NCBI GenBank assembly: GCA_022013205.1
Contig: JAKLQT010000153.1
Span: 1 to 5,119, forward strand
Direction: 5' to 3'
Length of the DNA: 5,119 bases
Source: Candidatus Omnitrophota bacterium
Lineage (GTDB): Bacteria > Omnitrophota > Gorgyraeia > B26-G9
Position numbers and translations under genes: made by a program. Under the pieces are notes generated by a model. It was not told the DNA's origin, made no database searches, and saw only the letters and a list, made by a program, of their open reading frames with translations. Below, one piece after another: positions 1 to 4,894 of this stretch. The number at the start of each line of letters is the position of its first letter. Position 1 is the stretch's first letter.

Positions 1-33
1 GTTAACATAAAAAAGCTATTTTTTATTGATTTA

Positions 34-62
34 AACATACCATTGATTTATGATTAAGTCAA
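34..62 (-). promoter_or_regulatory. Candidate promoter reading out of the left edge
   Basis: On the minus strand TTGACT (57-62, 4 of 6 to the consensus with the first four exact) is followed by a 17-nt spacer and TATGTT (34-39), preceded by TGG as in extended -10 promoters. It lies just after the PilZ-PilT stop codon. If real, it drives a gene beyond coordinate 1, with a start site near 27. Confidence 0.4.
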
Positions 63-72
63 GAAATCATAA
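48..72. repeat. Inverted repeat after the PilZ-PilT gene
   Basis: TTATGATT (48-55) and AATCATAA (65-72) form a perfect 8-bp inverted repeat around 9 nt. It is AT-rich and has no T-run directly after it, so it is a poor terminator. It overlaps the -35 region of the candidate outward promoter and could equally be an operator. No other convincing terminator for the PilZ-PilT gene is visible within the window. Confidence 0.35.
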
Positions 73-91
73 CGTTAATCAAAGCAAGCTG

Positions 92-1453
92 TTAAATCAT
101 TTCATCTGCCATGTATTCCAGATCTATCAAACCCCTGTTATACAATTCCCTTAATGAACTTTGCATGGTCTGCATACCTACATTCTTACCGACCTGAATA
201 AGCGACGGTATCTGCTTCCAGTCAGCCTCTCTTATCACCCTGCGCACCGCACTTGTGACTACCATAATTTCTGTAGAGAGTACAAGCCCTGTTTCATCAA
301 TACGCGGTATTAAATCCTGACTGATCACACCTTTTAATACCAGCGAAAGTCTTTTAAGAATGTGTTTTTGTATGTCACCGGGGAAAAAGGAAGAAACCCT
401 ATCCAATGCCTGAACCGCGTCACCGGCATGTATCGAGGTCAAGACCAAAGCGCCTGTTTCTGCGGCTGTAATAGCTGTTTCCATGGTCTCCATATCTAAT
501 ATCTCTCCCACAACTAAAATATCCGGATTCTGGCGTAGAGCATTTTTAGCCGCGTTAGAAAATGAGAGGGTATCCCTCCCGACCTCTCTTTGTTTAATTA
601 TACAATGCCGGTTAACATAAACATATTCTATCGGCTCTTCAATACAAACTATAATACCGCTTCTTTTATTATTAATAAATTCGATCATTGAGGCAAGAGT
701 AGTTGTTTTACCCGAACCTGTCCTTCCTGAAACCAGTATCAATCCGCTTTTATTAAGCAGAAGGTTTTCTACTGAGACCGGCAGGCCTAAAGAAGAAGGC
801 GCATCTATTTGCGCAGGGATTACCCTGAAAGCGCCCTCTATTTTGCCCTGCTGGATGTGCAGATTCACACGAAAACGTCTTCCCTTGCGAGTAGTCAAAA
901 CAAAATTAAACTCTTTATTGCGCATAAACTTTATATATCTGTCCCCGTCCAACATAGCTAGAAGTAAATATTTTAATATATACTCATCAAACGGTTCCCC
1001 CTCTTCAACAATCAATTTACCTAATTTTTTCTTGATTGGAGCATATCCGCTAACAAGATGAATATCGACCACGTTTTCTAAGTCTATTCCATCTAAAACA
1101 TTATTAATATCTACTTTTACCAGAAAATTTTTGAGCTTTTCAAGATCCGATGACGCAATATCTTCAACGCTCACACCCACGATATAATGTATTTCTTTTC
1201 TGTCTGAAATCATTACTCTAACAGTCCTGCCCTCAAAAGTAATGGACTCATCTCTTGCGACCAAAATTTTTACTCTAACTAGAGAATTAATCTCCAGCTT
1301 TTCTTCAGAAAAGAAACTGATCCCGCCAAGCCCCAGATCTCTTACGGGTACCGACATGGGGATATCAAAAGCCCCATCGGGAAGAATACGTTCATAATGT
1401 ACATTGATCCTAAGCGGATACCGGGCCGCTTTTCTTTTTTCTTTATATCCCAT
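92..1453 (-). CDS. PilZ-PilT fusion: type IV pilus retraction-type ATPase with an N-terminal PilZ domain
   Basis: The 453-residue protein joins two domains. Residues about 5-115 look like PilZ, the cyclic-di-GMP-binding fold: R7-K-A-A-R11 fits RxxxR, and D39-L-G-L-G-G44 fits [D/N]xSxxG with Gly in place of Ser. Residues about 118-453 follow PilT along its whole length: the N-terminal 'VDIHLVSGYAP' segment (about 129), Walker A GRTGSGKTT (243-251), Asp box IEEPIEYVY (271-279), Walker B with catalytic Glu317 in VGEILD, a His box around H342, and AVRRVIRE (402-409), the counterpart of the PilT AIRNLxRE motif. PilT hexamers sit at the cytoplasmic base of the type IV pilus and power pilus retraction; that role here is inferred from the family. 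The usual GE-[IM]-R-D reads GEILD, so one conserved arginine is lost. The start is supported by GGGAGGA 8 nt upstream. No other pil genes are in the window, so a PilU-like or accessory ATPase is possible. Confidence 0.93.
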   Translation of the reverse strand: MGYKEKRKAARYPLRINVHYERILPDGAFDIPMSVPVRDLGLGGISFFSEEKLEINSLVRVKILVARDESITFEGRTVRVMISDRKEIHYIVGVSVEDIASSDLEKLKNFLVKVDINNVLDGIDLENVVDIHLVSGYAPIKKKLGKLIVEEGEPFDEYILKYLLLAMLDGDRYIKFMRNKEFNFVLTTRKGRRFRVNLHIQQGKIEGAFRVIPAQIDAPSSLGLPVSVENLLLNKSGLILVSGRTGSGKTTTLASMIEFINNKRSGIIVCIEEPIEYVYVNRHCIIKQREVGRDTLSFSNAAKNALRQNPDILVVGEILDMETMETAITAAETGALVLTSIHAGDAVQALDRVSSFFPGDIQKHILKRLSLVLKGVISQDLIPRIDETGLVLSTEIMVVTSAVRRVIREADWKQIPSLIQVGKNVGMQTMQSSLRELYNRGLIDLEYMADEMI

Positions 1454-1461
1454 AATTAAAT

Positions 1462-1468
1462 TCCTCCC
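1462..1468 (-). promoter_or_regulatory. Ribosome binding site of the PilZ-PilT gene
   Basis: The minus strand reads GGGAGGA with its last base 8 nt before the ATG at 1453. This is a near-perfect Shine-Dalgarno sequence and fixes the start codon. Confidence 0.85.
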
Positions 1469-1492
1469 TGTTTCAGTTGATCAGAAAAGAAT

Positions 1493-1521
1493 AAAAAAGC
1501 AACACTTACAAAGTGCTGCTT
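1493..1521 (-). terminator. Intrinsic terminator in the metF to PilZ-PilT gap
   Basis: On the minus strand an 11-bp stem (1511-1521 pairing with 1497-1507, one G-U pair) closes a 3-nt loop and runs straight into six T residues ending near 1493. The plus-strand reading has no T-run, so the terminator is directional. It lies about 110 bp after the metF stop but only about 43 bp before the PilZ-PilT start. It may simply end the metF transcript, or act as an attenuator in the leader of the downstream gene. I found no convincing promoter between the terminator and the start codon. Confidence 0.8.
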
Positions 1522-1631
1522 AAAAGCTTCTCTTGCCTGCATATATTCCTCAGCCCCCCTGCTGTAATAAAATTACCATCAAGTGACAATTAGTAAAAAA
1601 AGTTGCCTTTTAAATCATTTTATCCGCCAGT

Positions 1632-2492
1632 TCATTTAACTGCTTCGAGTATCTTGGTAATAATCTGCGGCTTATTTAAAGTAAAAAAATGCAGCCGTTT
1701 GATCCCGTTTTTTATAAGCTGGCGGCATTGTTCTATTGTAAAATCTATTCCGATCTTTTCCATCTCCTGCGGCTGGCCTATTGCGCGCTGCATTTTTTCT
1801 TCAATATGTTTTGGAATAGTCGCCCGGCAAATCGAAGCGAACTGCTTTACTTTCTCTACATCAGTAAGCGGTAAAATACCCGGCAAAACCGGGATATCTA
1901 TTCCCTTTTTATGCATGCGGTCCATCAAAGAGTAATAATATTTATTATCAAAAAACATCTGTGTAACTGCAAAATCAGCACCGGCATCAATTTTCTGTTT
2001 CGCATGCTCCATGTCTTGCTCTAAAGATGCCGCCTCGATATGTCCTTCCGGATATACGGCAACACCGATGCAAAAGCTGCCGTAGGCCTTTAAAGTCTTT
2101 ACCAGATCAATCGCGTAAGAAAAATCATTCTGAGTAAAATCAAAATCATTAACTCCTTGCGGAGGATCTCCCCTTAATGCCATAATGTTTTCGATGCCTT
2201 TATCTTTATATTCATCAAGCAGCTCTTTTATCGCCGTGCATTGAGCCCCTAAACAAGTTAAATGCGGCATTACCTCAAGCTCTTTGGTTTCTAAAAGCAG
2301 CGAGACAGCATCTTTAGTACGGCCCTGGCCACCCCCGCCTGCCCCATAAGTCATAGATACATACAGTGGCTTGTAGTCCTTTAAAATTCCAATCGTGTTT
2401 GCCAATGATTTTCTGCCCTTTTCAGTACGCGCAGGAAAAAATTCAAAGCAAACCCCTTGATCCTTGTTTTTGAGTATCTGGCTTATTTTCAT
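1632..2492 (-). CDS. metF: Methylenetetrahydrofolate reductase (MetF)
   Basis: This 286-residue protein is a full-length bacterial MetF, a cytosolic flavoprotein that reduces 5,10-methylenetetrahydrofolate to 5-methyltetrahydrofolate, the methyl donor for methionine synthesis. It has the TIM-barrel motifs in order: FEFFP with Glu17 (equivalent of E. coli Glu28, the proposed general acid), VSMTYGAGG (45-53), PHLTC (76-80), LRGDPP with Asp109 (E. coli Asp120 position, near the flavin), YPEGH (147-151), FAVTQMFFD with Gln178, PGILP (204-208), and HFFTLN near the C-terminus (268-273). No expected residue is missing. A strong promoter lies about 40 bp upstream. The expected leader is only about 32 nt and has no clear Shine-Dalgarno site, so initiation may be weak or may rely on the AT-rich context. 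No cobalamin-dependent methionine synthase gene is seen nearby. In anaerobes MetF can also serve the Wood-Ljungdahl pathway, which this window cannot decide. Confidence 0.96.
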   Translation of the reverse strand: MKISQILKNKDQGVCFEFFPARTEKGRKSLANTIGILKDYKPLYVSMTYGAGGGGQGRTKDAVSLLLETKELEVMPHLTCLGAQCTAIKELLDEYKDKGIENIMALRGDPPQGVNDFDFTQNDFSYAIDLVKTLKAYGSFCIGVAVYPEGHIEAASLEQDMEHAKQKIDAGADFAVTQMFFDNKYYYSLMDRMHKKGIDIPVLPGILPLTDVEKVKQFASICRATIPKHIEEKMQRAIGQPQEMEKIGIDFTIEQCRQLIKNGIKRLHFFTLNKPQIITKILEAVK

Positions 2493-2530
2493 GATATTTA
2501 TGTCTTTTATAGTTTTTGAGTATTTTTAAT

Positions 2531-2558
2531 ATTATACCAAATAATACTCTTACTTCAA
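2531..2558 (-). promoter_or_regulatory. Extended -10 promoter for metF
   Basis: The minus strand carries TTGAAG (2553-2558, 4 of 6 to the -35 consensus), a 16-nt spacer, then a perfect TATAAT (2531-2536) preceded directly by TGG, which is an extended -10 element. Transcription should begin near 2524 and give a leader of about 32 nt before the metF ATG. The promoter starts about 19 bp after the stop of the upstream zinc-ribbon gene, so metF can be transcribed independently. Confidence 0.7.
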
Positions 2559-2576
2559 AACACCTTTTGTGCGATA

Positions 2577-2771
2577 TCATCTTAGCATGAGCATAATAAA
2601 GCTTATAACAATAAGCATTACAATCAGGAACACAATGCCTCTTGGCCCGGGATACCGCAGCCGGCTTAAGAAACCAGTATCTCGTTCCAAGCTCTGGCCG
2701 CAATAAAGGCAATTAAGTGCCTCCACATCACAAATAGGGTTATTACAATGCGGGCATTTAGATTCAGTCAT
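2577..2771 (-). CDS. Small zinc-ribbon protein with a C-terminal membrane helix
   Basis: I do not recognise a named family. Starting at the ATG at 2771 the protein has 64 residues. It begins with a zinc ribbon of two CxxC knuckles, C6-P-H-C9 and C21-L-Y-C24, the second followed by Gly-Gln as in many rubredoxin-like knuckles. A basic linker (about 30-44) leads to one hydrophobic helix (about 46-63) that ends with Arg at the C-terminus. This suggests a tail-anchored protein with the ribbon in the cytoplasm, which is inference from charge. A TTG start at 2837 would give 86 residues but would overlap the kinase gene by 44 bp, with the extra part being merely that gene's shadow. The ATG lies 22 bp after the kinase stop. 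No clear Shine-Dalgarno site is visible, so translational coupling is likely. Its function is unknown. Confidence 0.7.
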   Translation of the reverse strand: MTESKCPHCNNPICDVEALNCLYCGQSLERDTGFLSRLRYPGPRGIVFLIVMLIVISFIMLMLR

Positions 2772-2793
2772 TTGAGTGCATTTCAGTATTGGG

Positions 2794-3297
2794 TTAAGAA
2801 CAAGGAAGAGATTTGATAATACACTCAACGTGTTCAATGATCGTCAAATTTTGTGATAATTTCACAGTAACATCCGCGTACTTTTCGTAAAGCGGCCGCC
2901 TTTGCTTATAAACATCCTCAAGGGCTTTACCTTTTAAGCCGATAATACCACGCGTACTGAGGTTAGCGATCTGCTCTTTTATGCATTCAAGGTCAGCCTC
3001 AAGAAAAAATATTACAGAGTTTGCCTTTAAAAAACTCATTGCCTCTTGTGAGTAAACTACGCTTCCTCCAGGACAAATAACGCAGCGGTCTATTTTTCCT
3101 AAACCGATAACGGCATTTTGTTCCATCTCCAGGAGCTTTTCCTCACCGTATTTATCAATTATCTCCTGCAGCTTCAACCCGGCGCTTTTTTCGATAATAT
3201 TATCTGCATCAAGAAAATCAAACTGCAGCCTTAAGGCTAGTTTGCTTCCAATGCTGCTTTTACCTGCTCCCGGCATCCCAATCAAGGTTAAATTCAT
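2794..3297 (-). CDS. Shikimate-kinase-like P-loop kinase, divergent
   Basis: From the ATG at 3297 the protein has 167 residues, the usual length for shikimate kinase (AroK/AroL), which phosphorylates shikimate in the pathway to chorismate. The P-loop GMPGAGKSS is at 7-15, FLDAD (28-32) gives the Asp equivalent to M. tuberculosis Asp34, and the C-terminal QRRPLYEKYAD segment (132-142) carries the conserved Arg. Two features differ from true AroK. The segment that normally reads GExxFRxxE reads G51-E-E-K-L-L-E-M-E, so the shikimate-binding Arg (Arg58 in M. tuberculosis) is Leu56. The glycine triad is G77-G-S, followed by VVYS. The lid has STRGIIGL in place of the usual RPLL type. The start is set by AGGAG 8 nt upstream. 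An upstream in-frame start at 3411 would add 38 unrelated residues out of a repeat. The phosphate acceptor is therefore uncertain. Confidence 0.85.
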   Translation of the reverse strand: MNLTLIGMPGAGKSSIGSKLALRLQFDFLDADNIIEKSAGLKLQEIIDKYGEEKLLEMEQNAVIGLGKIDRCVICPGGSVVYSQEAMSFLKANSVIFFLEADLECIKEQIANLSTRGIIGLKGKALEDVYKQRRPLYEKYADVTVKLSQNLTIIEHVECIIKSLPCS

Positions 3298-3305
3298 ATC
3301 CCCAA

Positions 3306-3310
3306 CTCCT
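3306..3310 (-). promoter_or_regulatory. Ribosome binding site of the shikimate-kinase-like gene
   Basis: The minus strand has AGGAG 8 nt before the ATG at 3297. This decides the start against the longer in-frame reading that begins at 3411. Confidence 0.8.
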
Positions 3311-3367
3311 AGATAGAAAATACTTTTCCTTTGCATATCAAACAGATAGGGGGAATTGTATTTGCGG

Positions 3368-3480
3368 ATTTTCACCACCCCGAGCAATAGAGAACACAGA
3401 GTAAAAATCAATGAATTATCGAAATAGAACGATTTTTACTTTAGTTTTTCTCTGTAAACTCTGTGAGCTATGTGGTAAAT
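3368..3480. repeat. Imperfect palindromic, MITE-like intergenic element
   Basis: Nested inverted repeats fill most of this gap. The outer arms are ATTTTCACCAC (3368-3378) and, on the other strand, ATTTACCACA (3471-3480). Next come CACAGAGT (3395-3402) and its exact complement ACTCTGTG (3458-3465). Innermost is a perfect 10-bp pair, AGTAAAAATC (3400-3409) with GATTTTTACT (3431-3440), around a 21-nt centre. A further diverged CACAGAG-like run, TTTACAGAG, is read on the minus strand at 3452-3460. There is no room for a transposase, and no target-site duplication is convincing. It may be a non-autonomous mobile or folded RNA-type repeat. Dispersed CACAGAG-rich repeats occur in various environmental bacterial genomes, but I cannot match this one to a named family. 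Confidence 0.55.
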
Positions 3481-3542
3481 TCTTGCATACTTTCATCCAA
3501 TCTCCCTGAGTAGGCCTCATGAAACTTTTTACAGAATCGACA

Positions 3543-3884
3543 CTAATCCCGAAATCCAAAAGAATCAATCAGGCTTTCAATAAGCTCAAGATCCTTATTC
3601 TCAATATTACTGATTTTAAAGCCTGTGGCATAGAAATCAGGATTCACGTCCTTTTGGCACCAGACGCTGCTGGCATTAAAAGTAATATCCCTGCTTCCTC
3701 TAAGCTCTGCGGGAAGAGTCATCTTAAAATTAAAATCCGCATCTGTTTTTAGGGGGGCCTCGCTAACCAGCATAATCCCGTCCGTAGTTATATCTGCCAG
3801 ATGTCCGATTAATACCCCGGCATTACAATCATACACTCTCAAATAATAAATTAAATGCCTTCTTTTAAATTTACGCTCAGACAT
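3543..3884 (-). CDS. Stand-alone PilZ-domain protein
   Basis: This 113-residue protein is essentially a single PilZ domain, the fold that binds cyclic-di-GMP and passes the signal to a partner. The N-terminal arginine motif is R4-K-F-K-R8 (RxxxR), followed by an extra Arg9. The second motif is D31-I-T-T-D-G36, fitting [D/N]xSxxG with a conservative Thr in place of Ser. The rest alternates strands and ends in a helix (about 95-109), as expected for PilZ. There is no signal peptide or membrane helix. The ATG at 3884 is preferred because AGGGGG lies 6 nt upstream; a TTG at 3902 is in frame but would place that site inside the gene. It follows the HAD phosphatase gene by 23 bp, so the two are probably co-transcribed. 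The partner protein is unknown. Confidence 0.85.
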   Translation of the reverse strand: MSERKFKRRHLIYYLRVYDCNAGVLIGHLADITTDGIMLVSEAPLKTDADFNFKMTLPAELRGSRDITFNASSVWCQKDVNPDFYATGFKISNIENKDLELIESLIDSFGFRD

Positions 3885-3890
3885 TTCCTG

Positions 3891-3900
3891 CCCCCTCTCC
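3891..3900 (-). promoter_or_regulatory. Ribosome binding site of the stand-alone PilZ gene
   Basis: The minus strand reads GGAGAGGGGG, ending 6 nt before the ATG at 3884. It favours this ATG over the in-frame TTG at 3902, within which the site would be coding sequence. Confidence 0.65.
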
Positions 3901-3907
3901 AATTAAA

Positions 3908-4753
3908 TTATCTATGATAGGAACTTTCCGCTATCTTTAACGTTGTTGCTATCTTTGTCACTGCCATTTCAAGCATATGGTTCAACGCGCTTTTCTTTCC
4001 GTAGTCAGCCGGCACAACATTTTTTACCCGCTCATCTTGTACAAATTCCCAGGCTTTACCCCATTTGCGTTTATCATCCGGGTCGTAAACCGCAATCGGA
4101 ATACCCTTTTGCTTATCTATCAGTGAAAAAAGCGGGATATCGGTCTGCCCGTCCCCGATAACAATCATTTGGTTAAAAGGCACATACAATACATCAACTT
4201 TCTTATTCACCTCAAATGGATTAAAACGTGAATCAGGGCCGAAAATCCCTTTGGATATCTGAAACAAAAACCGCGTCTTGTCAGTAAAACTCACAATATT
4301 CTTAGGAAAAACAATCTCTCCTTTAGCATTATAATGAAAATCACATGCCCATATATCCTTAAAGTATTTCGCGATCTTGGTGTTAACTAAAATATCGCGT
4401 ATACCGCTGCTCAGAAGGAAGAATTCCACCTCAACTTTAGGATTAACTTCCTGCGCCACAGCCCTGAGTTTTTTAAATATTGCATGGGCTCCGTTAAAAA
4501 AAGTTATCTCTTTGCCAAAAGCAGCCAGCTTTTCTTTGGTAATTCTGGTCCCCTCATCACCGCTTGCGGATAATTCGATCATTTTATAAAGATAAGCCGG
4601 TATTGGATCCCATCCTTTCTCTTTATACATAGGAGTAACCTTGTTTGCCCAGAAATCCTCAACATCAATTCCCAGTCCTTCCAGAAAACTGCTTGTTGAA
4701 TCCGGAGCCAGAGTCTCATCGAAATCAAATATTACCGCAATCCTGTTAACCAT
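3908..4753 (-). CDS. HAD-superfamily phosphatase
   Basis: This 281-residue cytosolic protein has all four haloacid dehalogenase-superfamily motifs. Motif I is F-D10-F-D12-E-T14, with Asp10 the expected nucleophile and Asp12 the acid/base. Motif II is L-S115-S-G117, motif III is Lys159 in FTDKTRFLF, and motif IV is GDGQTD (200-205) for magnesium binding. The large insert between motifs I and II (about 20-110) forms the helical cap that chooses the substrate. The arrangement resembles phosphoserine-phosphatase-like HAD enzymes, but the substrate cannot be read from the sequence. The start is the second of two adjacent ATGs, chosen because AAGGA lies 5 nt upstream; the ATG at 4756 is nearly as good. 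A GTG at 4843 would add 30 residues across the likely promoter, so it is rejected. The PilZ gene follows by 23 bp. Confidence 0.88.
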   Translation of the reverse strand: MVNRIAVIFDFDETLAPDSTSSFLEGLGIDVEDFWANKVTPMYKEKGWDPIPAYLYKMIELSASGDEGTRITKEKLAAFGKEITFFNGAHAIFKKLRAVAQEVNPKVEVEFFLLSSGIRDILVNTKIAKYFKDIWACDFHYNAKGEIVFPKNIVSFTDKTRFLFQISKGIFGPDSRFNPFEVNKKVDVLYVPFNQMIVIGDGQTDIPLFSLIDKQKGIPIAVYDPDDKRKWGKAWEFVQDERVKNVVPADYGKKSALNHMLEMAVTKIATTLKIAESSYHR

Positions 4754-4774
4754 CATTATCCTTTTTATCCCAGT

Positions 4775-4780
4775 ATTATA
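4775..4780 (-). promoter_or_regulatory. Candidate -10 box upstream of the HAD phosphatase gene
   Basis: A perfect TATAAT on the minus strand lies about 20 bp before the start codon and would give a leader of about 12-15 nt that still contains the Shine-Dalgarno AAGGA (4759-4763). The best -35 match, TTGCCA, is 20 nt upstream, which is longer than ideal. The promoter is therefore plausible but not certain. Confidence 0.45.
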
Positions 4781-4849
4781 GTAGCTCTGGTTTTCACTTT
4801 TGGCAAGATAAAATCCCTTGGAGTTTACCAATTTTCTCGACACACAGAT

Positions 4850-4871
4850 TTTTGAGATTAACTTCTCAAAA
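4850..4871. repeat. Short AT-rich inverted repeat after the right-edge gene
   Basis: An 8-bp perfect inverted repeat (4850-4857 with 4864-4871, 6-nt loop) lies about 25 bp after the stop of the partial gene at the right edge. It can extend by two pairs past a one-base bulge. It has few G-C pairs and no T-run on either strand, so it is at best a weak terminator or a transcript-stabilising hairpin. Confidence 0.4.
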
Positions 4872-4894
4872 TCCAGTAAGCATTGTGCCGATAA

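Noticed and set aside
11..26. Terminator after the PilZ-PilT gene made of A6/T6 arms
   Set aside because: The stem would be A-T pairs only around 4 nt, which is too weak to call.
1454..1631. Cyclic-di-GMP riboswitch ahead of the PilZ-PilT gene
   Set aside because: The terminator placement invites the idea, but the conserved sequence blocks of the class I and class II cyclic-di-GMP aptamers are not present.
1603..1935. 110-codon plus-strand frame opposite metF, and the other plus-strand frames at 843-1061, 1689-1874, 3519-3752, 3943-4161 and 4377-4589
   Set aside because: All lie mainly antisense to well-supported genes, lack ribosome binding sites or recognisable motifs, and look like shadows.
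2555..2572. Terminator for the zinc-ribbon gene
   Set aside because: The CAAAA/TTTTG hairpin has only 5 pairs with a 4-nt loop, its T-run is part of the stem, and it overlaps the metF -35 box.
2493..2576. SAM-responsive riboswitch ahead of metF
   Set aside because: The leader predicted from the TATAAT box is only about 32 nt, too short for any known SAM riboswitch, and no conserved core is visible.
2443..2712. 89-codon minus-strand frame overlapping metF and the zinc-ribbon gene
   Set aside because: It overlaps the end of one real gene and the start of another, covers the metF promoter, and its translation has no domain-like pattern.
2772..2837. TTG start adding 22 residues to the zinc-ribbon protein
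   Set aside because: The added stretch overlaps the 3' end of the kinase gene in another frame and lies before the ribbon, with no ribosome binding site.
3298..3411. N-terminal extension of the shikimate-kinase-like gene by 38 residues
   Set aside because: The extra residues come from the palindromic repeat, match nothing in the kinase family, and a good AGGAG lies 8 nt before the ATG at 3297.
4754..4843. GTG start adding 30 residues to the HAD phosphatase
   Set aside because: The extension crosses a TATAAT box and the Shine-Dalgarno site, and HAD proteins normally begin just before motif I, as they do from 4753.
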